The notes: generated by a model not told the origin, from the letters alone. DNA of 64,000 bases from Sporolactobacillus spathodeae (GCF_016908935.1 NZ_JAFBEV010000009.1:40155-104154), one strand, 5' to 3'. Numbered from the stretch's first letter, positions 42,366 through 51,650 are shown. Made by a program: numbers and translations.

Positions 42366-44465
42366 ATGAATAAAGCTTTAGTATTAGCAGAGAAGCCCAG
42401 TGTCGCGCGCGATATCGCACGCGTCCTTAACTGCCAGAAAGCAAATCGGAATTACCTGGAAGGCGATCGCTATGTGATCACATGGGCTCTCGGTCATTTA
42501 ATCGAGCTGAAAATGCCGGAAGATTATCGTCCGGATTATAAAACATGGCGACTGGAGGATTTGCCGATTATCCCGGACGTCATGGAAACGAAACCGATCA
42601 AGCAAACACGCAGTCAATTCCAAGCAATCCGTCAATTAGCGAAACGGAGCGATTTGAACGAATTAATCATAGCAACAGATGCCGGACGCGAGGGTGAACT
42701 TGTGGCACGCTGGATTATCAAGCATATTTCCTGGCGAAAGCCTATCAAAAGACTCTGGATATCCTCGCAAACTGATCGTGCGGTGCGTGAAGGATTCAGC
42801 CATTTGAAAGATGCGGCAGCGTTCGATTCGCTCTATCAATCCGCTGTCTGCCGCTCAGAAGCCGATTGGCTAATCGGTCTGAATGTTTCGCGAGCGCTAA
42901 CTGTCAAGTACAACGATTCGTTATCTGCCGGTCGCGTACAAACACCAACTCTTGCTATGATTCTAAATCGTGGGCAGCAAATTGCCGCTTTTCAGCCGCA
43001 ACCCTATTGGACAATCAGCGCGCAATCCGGACGATGGAAAATGAATTGGAAAAATGGGAAACAGACCCGACTCAGCGACCCTCGCGCCGCGGAAAGAATC
43101 ATTACTTCGCTGCGCGGTCAACAAGCACAGGTTATTAATGTATCGCTAAAGCAAAAAAGCGAAGCCCAACCTTTGCCTTATGATCTGACAGAGCTGCAAC
43201 GGGAGGCCAACCGGAAATTCGGATTCTCGGCCAAGAAAACATTAAATACCTTACAAGCACTTTACGAACGACATAAGATTGTCACCTATCCAAGAACCGA
43301 TTCGCGTTATCTGACTAGCGATATCAAAGCAACGATGACGGAGCGTCTAAAAGCCGTTGAACCACTCTTCGGAAGCACAGTGCGACGACTCCTCCATCAA
43401 GGGAGTCAAGTACGCGCATCGCATGTCTTCAATGACAAAAAAGTGACGGATCACCATGCGCTGATACCCACGGAGGAAGCCCCGGCGCTTGCTAATCTTT
43501 CATCAGATGAATATGCACTGTATGAAATAATTGTCCGCCGCTTCCTTGCCCTTTTCTATCCGAACTGCCTGACGGAACAGCGACACGTAGAACTTTTGGC
43601 AGGAGGAGAGCAGCTGACGATTTCCGAAACAATCACCAAAGCGCCAGGATTCCGTGCGCTTCTCTCTGAAGAAGCGCCGCCGTCTTCCCCTATAGTTGAA
43701 CTTTCCCGCGGCGAGACACTCAATTTAGATCGCGTCAATTTGCAGCAAAAAATGACGGAACCACCTGCCTTGTTTTCAGAAGCTGATCTTTTGACGAAAA
43801 TGGAAAATTTCGGACTCGGTACCCCCGCAACCCGAGCGGATATTATTGAAAAGCTGCTTCAGTCTGAACTTATTGCGCGCGTCTCAGGCGGCAAACTGCA
43901 GGCAACCGAAAAAGGCCGACAACTGATTGGTCTGGTACATCCTGATCTAAAAACGCCTCAACTAACTGCCCGTTGGGAAGAGAAACTTGAACAGATCGCC
44001 GAAGGAAGCGGCAATCCACAGCAATTTATCGCCAAGATTAAAGAGCAGACAACATCACTGATTAATGAAATCCGATCGGCTGACCATGCGTATCAGATCC
44101 AGAATCTGACGCAATCACTTTGCCCGGAATGCGGATCTCGGATGAAAGAGGTCAGAGATCGCCAAGGCGCGCGCGTTCTTGTCTGCGTCAACCGGTCATG
44201 CGGTTATCGAAAACATAAAGATCCGAAGCTTTCTAATCACCGTTGCCAAAATTGCCACAAAAAGATGGAAATTCATCAAGGGAAGAGCGGGCCCTATTTC
44301 CAGTGTCGGACTTGCGGGATTGTGGAAAAAGTGGAGAAAACGGCGAAGCGTGTAACCAAACATGAAACGCGTCATTTGATGAAGAAAATCAATCAGGAAG
44401 AACCATTCCAGAACAGTTTGGCCGATCTATTCAAATCGGCGTTACAGAAAGATAAAGACGAATAA
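42366..44465 (+). CDS. topB: DNA topoisomerase III
   Basis: 699-residue type IA topoisomerase: Toprim domain with 'LVLAEKPSVARDIARVL' and 'ATDAGREGELVARWI', the active-site tyrosine in 'VTYPRTDSRYL', 'ENFGLGTPATRADIIEKLL', and two C-terminal zinc-ribbon units (CPECG...CVNRSC and CQNCH...CRTC). It decatenates DNA and relaxes negative supercoils. GGAG precedes the ATG. Monocistronic, with a very strong terminator. Confidence 0.95.
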   Translation: MNKALVLAEKPSVARDIARVLNCQKANRNYLEGDRYVITWALGHLIELKMPEDYRPDYKTWRLEDLPIIPDVMETKPIKQTRSQFQAIRQLAKRSDLNELIIATDAGREGELVARWIIKHISWRKPIKRLWISSQTDRAVREGFSHLKDAAAFDSLYQSAVCRSEADWLIGLNVSRALTVKYNDSLSAGRVQTPTLAMILNRGQQIAAFQPQPYWTISAQSGRWKMNWKNGKQTRLSDPRAAERIITSLRGQQAQVINVSLKQKSEAQPLPYDLTELQREANRKFGFSAKKTLNTLQALYERHKIVTYPRTDSRYLTSDIKATMTERLKAVEPLFGSTVRRLLHQGSQVRASHVFNDKKVTDHHALIPTEEAPALANLSSDEYALYEIIVRRFLALFYPNCLTEQRHVELLAGGEQLTISETITKAPGFRALLSEEAPPSSPIVELSRGETLNLDRVNLQQKMTEPPALFSEADLLTKMENFGLGTPATRADIIEKLLQSELIARVSGGKLQATEKGRQLIGLVHPDLKTPQLTARWEEKLEQIAEGSGNPQQFIAKIKEQTTSLINEIRSADHAYQIQNLTQSLCPECGSRMKEVRDRQGARVLVCVNRSCGYRKHKDPKLSNHRCQNCHKKMEIHQGKSGPYFQCRTCGIVEKVEKTAKRVTKHETRHLMKKINQEEPFQNSLADLFKSALQKDKDE

Positions 44466-44473
44466 ACGTAATC

Positions 44474-44520
44474 ATTGGCCCATTTGCGTTGTGTTTCCGC
44501 AAATGGGCCAATGTGTTCTT
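44474..44520 (+). terminator. Terminator after topB
   Basis: Perfect 15-bp stem ATTGGCCCATTTGCG/CGCAAATGGGCCAAT with a 9-nt loop, followed by GTGTTCTTTTCTT. Confidence 0.85.
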
Positions 44521-44634
44521 TTCTTGCTTTGATTAAGTGATAACCGTTACTGGCAAAACACGTGTATGTCTCAGGATTCAATCAATTCCCAAAAGCTAAA
44601 TAAACCAGCGGTCCAATTGATTTTTTCGTGATCC

Positions 44635-44865
44635 TTAATTGCCATACGGTTCAAAGCGGTATTTCTGGCCGGTCGGATTCTCTTTCCCCGCTTCAACTTC
44701 AGATAAGAACATCGCTTTTGGTCGAACCCAAAGCTTGTTTTCGCCATAAAGCGCTTGATAGATGACCATCTCTTTTTCACTTTCAGAATCCTGTGCCACA
44801 TCAATGACATAATACAAATGCCCCTTAAAATGCCGGTAAAGCGAACGGGAAATTAATTTTCTCAA
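44635..44865 (-). CDS. DUF1653-domain protein
   Basis: 76-residue protein carrying a complete DUF1653 domain: 'YRHFKGHLYYVIDVAQDSESEKEMVIYQALYGENKLWVRPKAMFLSEVE'. The family is widespread and of unknown function. The TTG at 44865 is the first start in frame, with AAGGCG upstream. Monocistronic between topB and the SGNH hydrolase. Confidence 0.8.
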   Translation of the reverse strand: MRKLISRSLYRHFKGHLYYVIDVAQDSESEKEMVIYQALYGENKLWVRPKAMFLSEVEAGKENPTGQKYRFEPYGN

Positions 44866-45006
44866 TGAGCGTCAACGCCTTTCCATTCATTTTACTAAGC
44901 CATCTGGCTGCTTTTATTCATTTATCATAGTTTGTCGTGACAGTAAAGCGCCGTCACGCTCATTCATTGAGAATCAGAGTCAACGGCGCTTTAGTACAGC
45001 TGTCTC

Positions 45007-45702
45007 TCAGGCACGAAGATGCTCTGTGGTCGGGCACAAACTCGGCAATACAGAGAGTAGAATTTCCGCCATCGCCTGATAGCCGGTAGCAGTCGGATGC
45101 AAACCATCTTCGTTGATTAGTTCAGATAAATCGCCTTTTTTCTTGAAAGCTGTGCGCAAATCGAAGAGCGTTACATGAAGTTTGTCGGCAAGTTCTTTCA
45201 AGGAACGGTTGTACATACCATGCCAGTGCTCAATGCCGCCACAACAGCTGATCCAATGGCCGATATTCTGACTGTAATGTGTCATCAGTGCTTGGTAATA
45301 GCGGACTGGATCAAGCGGCAGGAGGCTAAGCAAGACCGGCATAGATCCGGAACTTGATATTTTTTCGGTAATTAGTTTGATATTATTGAGATAGCGATTT
45401 AGTGGAACGACGGGAATATGCTCTTCTTCAGGAAGACGTGCGACTTGATCCCAACGGAAATTACAATCATTTCCGCCAATATTAATCAACACCAAATCCG
45501 GATGCAGATCCAACACATCTTCATCGAGGCGTTTTAACAAGCAATCGGAATTGTCATTGAATACCCCTTTATTAATCACAACATCCTTCTCGCCTAATCC
45601 TTTTTGCAAAAGCGCGGGGTAATTGTTTCGAATTATCTTGAATCTACCATTTAAGAAAGTAATCCCTCGAGTGACGCTGTCTCCAAAACAGATGATTCTC
45701 AT
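45007..45702 (-). CDS. SGNH/GDSL-type hydrolase
   Basis: 231-residue esterase/lipase-like enzyme with block I 'IICFGDSVTRG' (catalytic Ser), block III 'INIGGNDCNF' and block V 'DGLHPTATGYQAMA' (catalytic Asp/His). There is no signal peptide, so it is probably cytoplasmic. Substrate unknown. ATG at 45702 follows AGGAG. An inverted repeat AAAGCGCCGT/ACGGCGCTTT at 44942-44993 may terminate it. Confidence 0.85.
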   Translation of the reverse strand: MRIICFGDSVTRGITFLNGRFKIIRNNYPALLQKGLGEKDVVINKGVFNDNSDCLLKRLDEDVLDLHPDLVLINIGGNDCNFRWDQVARLPEEEHIPVVPLNRYLNNIKLITEKISSSGSMPVLLSLLPLDPVRYYQALMTHYSQNIGHWISCCGGIEHWHGMYNRSLKELADKLHVTLFDLRTAFKKKGDLSELINEDGLHPTATGYQAMAEILLSVLPSLCPTTEHLRA

Positions 45703-45795
45703 TGCGACCAGCTCCTGTTTCTTGTTCCAAATGTTCTGACGTTTCGTTAGCTTTATATTAGCAAAGTCATCAGATGGAATACAGTACTTTGGCAA

Positions 45796-46296
45796 TTATT
45801 TGTGAAAAAATACCTGTTTCACGTTGCTTTTTCTGTCCTCTGAAGGGAGCAGGGTTTGCATAACGCCTTTTGTTAATGGATACAACACCTCAGCAAAGAT
45901 CAAACCCATCGCAATAGCCCCCGAAAGAACAAAGGCCTTCTCGCCGAGATGTAGGGCTAAACTATATTGATCACCGACCGCGCGATTCATGACCGTGTAA
46001 GTCAAGCCCCCTGGAACAAGCGGGATAATCCCAGACACACTGTAGATGATGACTGGGTTTTTGCACAGACGCGCAAAAATATGGCTCATGACTGCGATTA
46101 CAAATGCTGCAAAGAAAGTCGCTGCAAAGTCATTGCCGTTCCATTGATAAATTAGGAAATAAATGATCCAAGAGACCAACCCGATAAAACCGCCATGAAT
46201 CAGCGGCTTTTTCGGAATATTGTAGATAATGCCGAATGCACAGGTTGCGATAAAACTGGTCAACGCCTGAACAAGAAGCATCCCGATCAATGTCAT
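45796..46296 (-). CDS. Threonine/serine exporter family, C-terminal half (YjjB/DUF3815)
   Basis: 166-residue protein of four or five membrane helices: 'GIIYNIPKKPLIHGGFIGLVSWIIY', 'YSVSGIIPLVPGGLTYTVM'. It corresponds to the C-terminal membrane part of ThrE, encoded as its own gene next to the N-terminal half, 10 bp downstream of it. Together they would form an amino acid or dicarboxylate exporter. Confidence 0.82.
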   Translation of the reverse strand: MTLIGMLLVQALTSFIATCAFGIIYNIPKKPLIHGGFIGLVSWIIYFLIYQWNGNDFAATFFAAFVIAVMSHIFARLCKNPVIIYSVSGIIPLVPGGLTYTVMNRAVGDQYSLALHLGEKAFVLSGAIAMGLIFAEVLYPLTKGVMQTLLPSEDRKSNVKQVFFHK

Positions 46297-46306
46297 TGAG
46301 TCACCC

Positions 46307-47092
46307 TCACCTTAGCGCCAATGCAAATGTAATCCCGATCCCTATTGCAAATGCCGTCAAAACAGACTCGGCAAATTTCGACAATCCAGATACGAGATCG
46401 CCTGCCATCAAGTCGCGCACAGCATTTGTGATTGGAACCCCAGGTACAAGAGGCATAACCGCGCCAATAATGATTTTATTCAAATCTATACCCCAGCCGA
46501 TTTTAACAGAATACAACGCGATCAGGCCGACAAAAATGGATGATATAAATTCCGAAAAAAATTTAACTTTCGTCAAGCGGTGAAAATACATGGCGGCTGC
46601 CTGACCAGCGCCACCAGCAATAAAAGCCGGAAAGAGGTCCTGCCATTTTCCGAGAAACATCAGCAAAAAGCAACTACTCGCGCTGGCAGCCGCAAGAACC
46701 TGCAGCCAGGGCGCGTACGTTTTCGTTGAAGAATCAATCATTTTTAATTGACGATAAGCTTCATTGATGCCCAGTGCCCCTTCGGCGACCTGGCGTGAAA
46801 GACTATTGACTTGCGTGACTTTGCGAAAATCAGTCCCGCGAGAACTGATTCGGACGAGTTTCGTGATATCCGTATTCTCAATCGAAAAGATGATGCCCGT
46901 TGGTGTTACAAAACTTTGGGCATTCTCAATCGAGAAATTCCGTGCAATTCGGTTCATTGTATCTTCCACACGAAACGTTTCAGCGCCGTTCTGCAACAGA
47001 ATTTTTCCCGCAAGCACACAAAGCGCAGCCACTTCATGAACAAAAGGGCTTTGCGTCCTACTTTTTTCGTCCGTTTTATGGAAACCATTCAT
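46307..47092 (-). CDS. Threonine/serine exporter family, N-terminal half (YjjP/DUF1212)
   Basis: 261-residue protein with the cytoplasmic DUF1212 domain ('LAGKILLQNGAETFRVEDTMNRIA' and 'GIIFSIE') followed by five helices including 'GAVMPLVPGVPITNAVRDLMAGD'. Partner of the DUF3815 gene immediately downstream. Its ribosome-binding site is weak (GAGAG 13 nt upstream). Confidence 0.85.
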   Translation of the reverse strand: MNGFHKTDEKSRTQSPFVHEVAALCVLAGKILLQNGAETFRVEDTMNRIARNFSIENAQSFVTPTGIIFSIENTDITKLVRISSRGTDFRKVTQVNSLSRQVAEGALGINEAYRQLKMIDSSTKTYAPWLQVLAAASASSCFLLMFLGKWQDLFPAFIAGGAGQAAAMYFHRLTKVKFFSEFISSIFVGLIALYSVKIGWGIDLNKIIIGAVMPLVPGVPITNAVRDLMAGDLVSGLSKFAESVLTAFAIGIGITFALALR

Positions 47093-47208
47093 TCTTATAT
47101 TTCTACTCTCTTCTGTTGTCTTTTTTAGGTAAGAACATTATAATATGACCCCCATTGAATAACAATACTTTCACATTCTTTTAAAAGATCAAAATGCGGG
47201 CATTTTAA

Positions 47209-47244
47209 AACCATGATATAATGAATTGATGTAAAATCATGGTT
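47209..47244. promoter_or_regulatory. Inverted repeat flanking a TATAAT upstream of gpmA
   Basis: AACCATGAT (47209-47217) and ATCATGGTT (47236-47244) form a perfect 9-bp dyad; TATAAT at 47216-47221 overlaps the left arm. No good -35 is visible. It could be an operator of the gpmA promoter. Confidence 0.45.
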
Positions 47245-47303
47245 CGTCAGTATATGCCGCTTGACACCGTGATTTTGAGTAAAATTATGTAACGCAGCCG
47301 ATA

Positions 47304-47379
47304 CTTTAACTGACTGAGACTGCGTCTCTTCAAGAGAATCAGTCTATTGACAGGTAACATTTCTCAGTCGCTGTTAAAG
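47304..47379 (+). ncRNA. Structured 5' leader of gpmA (class unknown)
   Basis: CTTTAAC/GTTAAAG and ACTGAGA/TCTCAGT form one long interrupted stem closing a 42-nt interior. Inside lie the further pairs ACTG/CAGT and TCTC/GAGA around TTCAA. The structure ends 41 nt before the gpmA ATG. There is no T-box sequence and I do not recognise a riboswitch class. Confidence 0.5.
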
Positions 47380-47420
47380 TTTTCGTCGCTTTTCAAATTT
47401 GAGAGGAGTGTTCTAACCCG

Positions 47421-48161
47421 ATGGTTAAACTCGTATTAATTCGTCACGGGCAAAGTGCATGGAACTTAGAGAACCGGTTTACCGGATGGACAGATGTTGA
47501 TCTTACGGAAAAAGGCGAACAAGAAGCTACCGAAGCCGGCGAAATTCTGAAGAAAAACGGCTATACTTTTGATCAAGCCTATACATCCGTTCTGACACGT
47601 GCCAACCACACGCTGTGGAATGTTCTTCATGCACTCAATCTGACTTGGATCCCTGTTGAACACAGCTGGCGTCTGAACGAACGTCATTACGGTGCGCTTC
47701 AAGGCTTGAACAAAGCAAAAACCGCTGAAAAATACGGTGATGAACAAGTGCATATCTGGAGACGTTCTGCTGATGTAAAGCCGCCGGCATTGGAAAAATC
47801 GGACGAGCGCTACGTTGCTCAGCTGAATGACCCGCGTTATGCCAATCTGACTGAAGCAGAACAGCCATTGACTGAAGACCTTCTGGATACAGTTGATCGC
47901 GTTCTTGTTTATTGGAATGAAGAAATCGTTCCGCAATTGAAAGCAGGCAAAAAAGTAATTATTGCTGCTCATGGTAATTCACTACGGGCACTTGTTAAAC
48001 ACCTTGACAATGTTCCGGCAGATGTTATCGTCGGCCTGAATATTCCAACGGGTACACCACTTGTTTATGAACTTGACGAAGATTTGAAACCGCTGAATCG
48101 TTATTACCTCGGCGCAAACGGCCCGATTGAAGAACCTGTTCTTCCTTCAGTCGAAAAGTAA
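47421..48161 (+). CDS. gpmA: 2,3-bisphosphoglycerate-dependent phosphoglycerate mutase
   Basis: 246-residue dPGM: phosphohistidine motif '[10 protein letters not shown]' (His9), '[14 protein letters not shown]', '[19 protein letters not shown]', and the second histidine in '[15 protein letters not shown]'. It interconverts 3- and 2-phosphoglycerate in glycolysis. The usual RRSYD-PPP segment reads '[11 protein letters not shown]'. GAGAGGAG precedes the ATG. Monocistronic behind a long structured leader. Confidence 0.95.
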   Translation: MVKLVLIRHGQSAWNLENRFTGWTDVDLTEKGEQEATEAGEILKKNGYTFDQAYTSVLTRANHTLWNVLHALNLTWIPVEHSWRLNERHYGALQGLNKAKTAEKYGDEQVHIWRRSADVKPPALEKSDERYVAQLNDPRYANLTEAEQPLTEDLLDTVDRVLVYWNEEIVPQLKAGKKVIIAAHGNSLRALVKHLDNVPADVIVGLNIPTGTPLVYELDEDLKPLNRYYLGANGPIEEPVLPSVEK

Positions 48162-48178
48162 TAATTTTTGTTTCCAAA

Positions 48179-48224
48179 GAGGATGTCTCAAAAGCCATTT
48201 TGGCCTTGAGGCATCCTTTTTCTA
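48179..48224 (+). terminator. Terminator after gpmA
   Basis: GGATGTCTCAAAAGCC/GGCCTTGAGGCATCC stem followed by TTTTTCT. Same wording as the hairpins at 12554 and 30811. Confidence 0.8.
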
Positions 48225-48305
48225 TTTATTTAATTCATCCTTTAGTTCCTTGACCGTTCCAATGTCTTTGAGTCATTCATCTTTAAATTCAAATGTTTCT
48301 GATTG

Positions 48306-48485
48306 CGAAAAATCAGCGTACCCAAGTTTCTTTTTAACAATTGCGTTCCGGTTACTCGCTTGCCGCGGGAGGACGGGAGCCTCCTCCGACAAACAAGTGA
48401 CCTGCGGGGTCTCCCCTATCCTGCTCTTCCCGCAGGCATCTCGCCCCTTCGCTCCATTTTCCGTCAAAAATCAGATACATTCTTT
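48306..48485 (+). repeat. Dispersed intergenic repeat, copy I
   Basis: Full-length diverged copy: TTGCGTTCCGGTTACTCGCT core, GGAGCCTCCTCCGACAAAC, CTGCGGGGTCTCC, CCCGCAGGCATCTCGC and the type I tail. It ends at the terminator of the structured RNA. Confidence 0.8.
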
Positions 48486-48490
48486 CGTAT

Positions 48491-48618
48491 AAAAAAATCT
48501 CCTGAGATCAGGAGACAAGCGGCAGAAACGTGTCCAGTACGGATGAGTTTCCATTAACGTCTGGAAAAGCAAGAGAAAAGCTGTATGGGCAGTACCGCTT
48601 CTCTTGCTACACGTTTCT
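48491..48618 (-). ncRNA. Structured RNA with a compact three-way junction and its own terminator
   Basis: On the minus strand: AGAAACGTGT (48618-48609), directly AGCAAGAGAA (48608-48599), a 21-nt loop, TTCTCTTGCT (48577-48568), directly TTTCCA (48567-48562), an 8-nt loop, TGGAAA (48553-48548), a 14-nt joining strand, then ACACGTTTCT (48533-48524). All three helices are perfect (10, 10 and 6 bp) and two junctions have no unpaired bases. A further hairpin TCTCCTG-ATCT-CAGGAGA plus seven T ends it (48515-48491). No gene follows on that strand, so it is not a riboswitch for a downstream gene. I do not recognise the family and found no convincing promoter; it could be processed from the amidase transcript. 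Confidence 0.7.
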
Positions 48619-48764
48619 ATCCAAAAGTTGGGTAACATTACTAGGTGCAAAGTATTATGATGAGCATACTAACAACCAATAACAAAGCTATTGTAAACCC
48701 TTTCTTTCAGAATGTAAAGGTTATCATTCCTGCTTATTTAAGAATTTAAAAATTAGGTTCTTCT

Positions 48765-48840
48765 AAAAAGAGATATACGCTATCTGCTTGCTGGCACGCT
48801 GTTGCCGCAGGCATCTCGCAAATCGCATTTTTTAAGAAAA
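48765..48840 (+). repeat. Dispersed intergenic repeat, copy J (fragment)
   Basis: Short remnant: CTGCTTGCTGGCACGCTGTT, GCCGCAGGCATCTCGCA and the tail GCATTTTTTAAGAA. Between 48623 and 48765 I see no gene. Confidence 0.5.
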
Positions 48841-48882
48841 TAATATTAGATCGAAACATCGCCAAAAATTTAAAAACGCTAG

Positions 48883-50301
48883 TTACAAATCTGCCACTCT
48901 CGCGCATCCAAATAGCTGCTCTGCCCATTGCGCAAATTGGAGAAGTTGCCGATCAGCCAATTTTGCAGCGATGCATTGCATACCGACCGGCAGCCCGCTC
49001 GCTGTTTGCCCAATTGGTAGCGTGCACGCCGGTTCACCAGTTAGATTTACCGAACTTGTCATCATCCAGTCTGATTCACTATCAATTGACTGACCATTGA
49101 TCCGTTCTGGTCCTTCCATTTGCCATGCATAATCGACCGCGCCAAGGGTCGGCGACACAAGCACATCAAAAGTCTCGAATTGTTGCTGAAAGATCCGCCA
49201 AATTTCCGTTCGCTTACGGTGCATCGCTAAATACTCGCCAGCTGTTGCATTTTGTCCACGTTCAATCATCGATAGAAGCGAATAGCTGAGCTTGTCTTTA
49301 TGTTCCTGTATCAAATCGACCGAACTTTCGGCAAGCCCGATCATCCAAAGCCGATTAAAAAATGGCACATACGTCCGTAAATCCTTGGCGATTTGAATCG
49401 GCGCTGGTAAAACAGATGCGCCTTTTTCACGTAAGGTATCTAGAGCCGCATCAAATTTTTTTCTGAGTTCCGCCTCTAATGGATAAATACCGAAATCATA
49501 TGTATAGCCGATCCGCCATTGAACCGGTTTTTGTGATAACGTCTCGCTGACCGATGGAACAAGAGCGTCTAAAGAAAATGGATCATCGCTCGATGGCCCC
49601 TGTATTGCATCAAACATTAACGCAGCATCGCGCACCGATCGAGCAATCGTGCCATAGCTGATAAAGGGTACAACTGAAGCAAAGACATCTTCCGGATGAT
49701 TGTCAGATGGCACACGTCCGAAACTGGGCTTGAAGCCAAAGACACCGCAAAGAGCCGAAGGTATACGAATCGATCCGCCGCCATCACTACCTTCGGCTAG
49801 CGGGCAAAAACCAGCTGCGACCGCAGCGGCAGACCCTCCGCTTGAGCCGCCGACACCGTTCGTCAGCTTCCATGGATTTTTTGTTGCGCCAAACACTCGG
49901 TTATTCGTTGTTCCCTTATGGCCGAATTCCGGGGTATTTGTCTTCCCGATGATGATCGCTCCCGCCTTTTTCAATCGACTGACAATTGTGGCGTCGTGAT
50001 CAGGTATATGATTCTTGTAGACAAGACTACCATAAGTGGTTCGCAAACCTTTTGTATTGGTTAAGTCCTTTATGGCGACCGGAATGCCTTCCAGTCGGCG
50101 CATTCTGCCAGTCTGAATACGTTCGGCTGATTCGCGTGCCGCGCGATAAGATTCTTCACGATTCTCCGTTACAATCGCGTTGAGTATTGGATTCAGGCGA
50201 TCAATCTTTTGCCAAAGACAGTCCAGCACTTGTTCCGGTAAAAAGTCGCCGTGCCGATAAGCGGCTAACAAATCAACCGCATGCATTCGAAAAAAATCCA
50301 T
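48883..50301 (-). CDS. Amidase-signature-family hydrolase
   Basis: 472-residue amidase: catalytic Lys in 'IPVAIKDLTNTKG', the Gly/Ser-rich 'GVGGSSGGSAAAVAAG' carrying the cis-Ser, and the nucleophile region 'AEGSDGGGSIRIPSALCGVFGFKPS'. It resembles GatA-like proteins but is a stand-alone gene with no gatB or gatC nearby, so a small-molecule or acyl-amide hydrolase is more likely than tRNA amidotransferase. Confidence 0.88.
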   Translation of the reverse strand: MDFFRMHAVDLLAAYRHGDFLPEQVLDCLWQKIDRLNPILNAIVTENREESYRAARESAERIQTGRMRRLEGIPVAIKDLTNTKGLRTTYGSLVYKNHIPDHDATIVSRLKKAGAIIIGKTNTPEFGHKGTTNNRVFGATKNPWKLTNGVGGSSGGSAAAVAAGFCPLAEGSDGGGSIRIPSALCGVFGFKPSFGRVPSDNHPEDVFASVVPFISYGTIARSVRDAALMFDAIQGPSSDDPFSLDALVPSVSETLSQKPVQWRIGYTYDFGIYPLEAELRKKFDAALDTLREKGASVLPAPIQIAKDLRTYVPFFNRLWMIGLAESSVDLIQEHKDKLSYSLLSMIERGQNATAGEYLAMHRKRTEIWRIFQQQFETFDVLVSPTLGAVDYAWQMEGPERINGQSIDSESDWMMTSSVNLTGEPACTLPIGQTASGLPVGMQCIAAKLADRQLLQFAQWAEQLFGCARVADL

Positions 50302-50543
50302 TAGTCAGGCTCCTCACAGTGTTAACCATATTTTTATATAGGTTTACATAAAGCGTAGCATTTATCTGCTACACTGCCAAGTCTATGAAACAAGCGATGC
50401 TTTACTCTCCATAAGCACAGCAAACAAAATCGCGTACCGGCGCAGGCAAATGAGATATTTGTTCCGATTCTCACATATAAATCCATTAGCAGCAACATTT
50501 TGGGTATTACCTGACTCAATTTGTTTTTTGGGGGGAATAGAGG

Positions 50544-51635
50544 ATGATCAGCAGTGAACGTTTGGAAAAAGAGCTCATTGAAGAAATTCAAGGATCGGCC
50601 CCTTCTGGGATTGACCAAGAGGCGATGCTCGTGGTCCACGGGGATAAAATCATCTACGGCAACTCGGCAGCGTGCCGTCTGCTAACTGGTGATGAATCAC
50701 GTTCCATAAGCGGCATGTTTCTGTCACTTTTTTTACAACCTGGAGATTTATCGGTACTACTTGAAGAAATGGCCTGTCAATTGCGAAAACCCGGAAAACA
50801 ATTACCCCTGCATCTTCAAATAGCTGTAGATCATCAATTTTGTCTGCCTATCTGCCTACGCGTCGATCTGTTGAACTTATCCGGACAGGTTTATTTTCTC
50901 TTGACCTTGCGCCGTCAGGAAAAAGAGATGCAATTTCCAAAAGGAAAAAAAGGAAACAATCATCTTGCGATGTTGGGACAGCTTGCTGCGCAAATTCTTC
51001 ATGAAGTTCGCAATCCGCTTGCCTCAATCAAAGGATTTATCCAATTAATGGAGCATCAAACTGTGCCTAATCAAGATTATTTGAAACTCGTTAGTGACGA
51101 GATCAACTATATGGAAGGACTGACAAATGACATTCTATCATTTGCCAGACTGGATAACAGTTCTTTCAGTACGCTCGATTTACAGAAAATCGCTCAAGAA
51201 TCGCTTTTCCTGTTTTCGAATTTGGCGGATGGTAAACGAATTAAATTAGAGTTGAGCAGTGATAAGGCCACTCACGAAGTCAAAGGAAGTTCCGTGCAGT
51301 TGAAACAAGTTTTTAATAATCTTATAAAAAATGCGATCGAAGCTACACCAGAAAAAGGACGCATCACGTTGACCCTGCGATCACTTGGCAACATGCAACA
51401 AGTCCGAATTAAAGACAGCGGAACAGGTATTCCAGAGAACGTCTTGGCAAATCTCGGACGCCCATTTTTTACAACGAAGAGTAGAGGAACAGGATTGGGC
51501 CTTGCCATTAGTTATCAGATTATCCAGGCTCATCATGGGCGGATGACCGTCCAGTCAAGTCCGAATCAAGGTACCGTGTTTACGCTCAACTTTCCATCCG
51601 CATGGATTGAAAAAGGAGCCGATCCGTTTTTTTGA
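50544..51635 (+). CDS. Orphan PAS histidine kinase, sporulation-kinase type
   Basis: 363-residue soluble kinase: a PAS-like domain (about 25-125, 'VVHGDKIIYGNSAACRLLTG'), HisKA box 'AAQILHEVRNPLASIKGFIQLME' (His153) and HATPase 'QLKQVFNNLIKNAIEATPEKG', 'SGTGIP', 'GTGLGLAISYQII'. The HisKA wording (HEVRNPLASIKGF-QLM) is that of the Bacillus KinA-E family feeding the Spo0F phosphorelay, and there is no adjacent response regulator. That function is inferred. The start is ATG 50544, with GGGGGGAATAGAGG upstream. Confidence 0.85.
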   Translation: MISSERLEKELIEEIQGSAPSGIDQEAMLVVHGDKIIYGNSAACRLLTGDESRSISGMFLSLFLQPGDLSVLLEEMACQLRKPGKQLPLHLQIAVDHQFCLPICLRVDLLNLSGQVYFLLTLRRQEKEMQFPKGKKGNNHLAMLGQLAAQILHEVRNPLASIKGFIQLMEHQTVPNQDYLKLVSDEINYMEGLTNDILSFARLDNSSFSTLDLQKIAQESLFLFSNLADGKRIKLELSSDKATHEVKGSSVQLKQVFNNLIKNAIEATPEKGRITLTLRSLGNMQQVRIKDSGTGIPENVLANLGRPFFTTKSRGTGLGLAISYQIIQAHHGRMTVQSSPNQGTVFTLNFPSAWIEKGADPFF

Positions 51636-51650
51636 TCGGCTCCTTACTTT
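51613..51650. terminator. Terminator overlapping the end of the kinase gene
   Basis: AAGGAGCCGATC/GATCGGCTCCTT perfect 12-bp stem, then ACTTTTC. The gene on the other strand ends 10 bp away, so it may serve both. Confidence 0.8.

Noticed and set aside
48536..48570. GATGAG...GGAAA on the plus strand, reminiscent of a hammerhead ribozyme core
   Set aside because: The invariant CUGA is not present and no cleavage-site helix arrangement fits; the terminator shows the functional strand is the other one.
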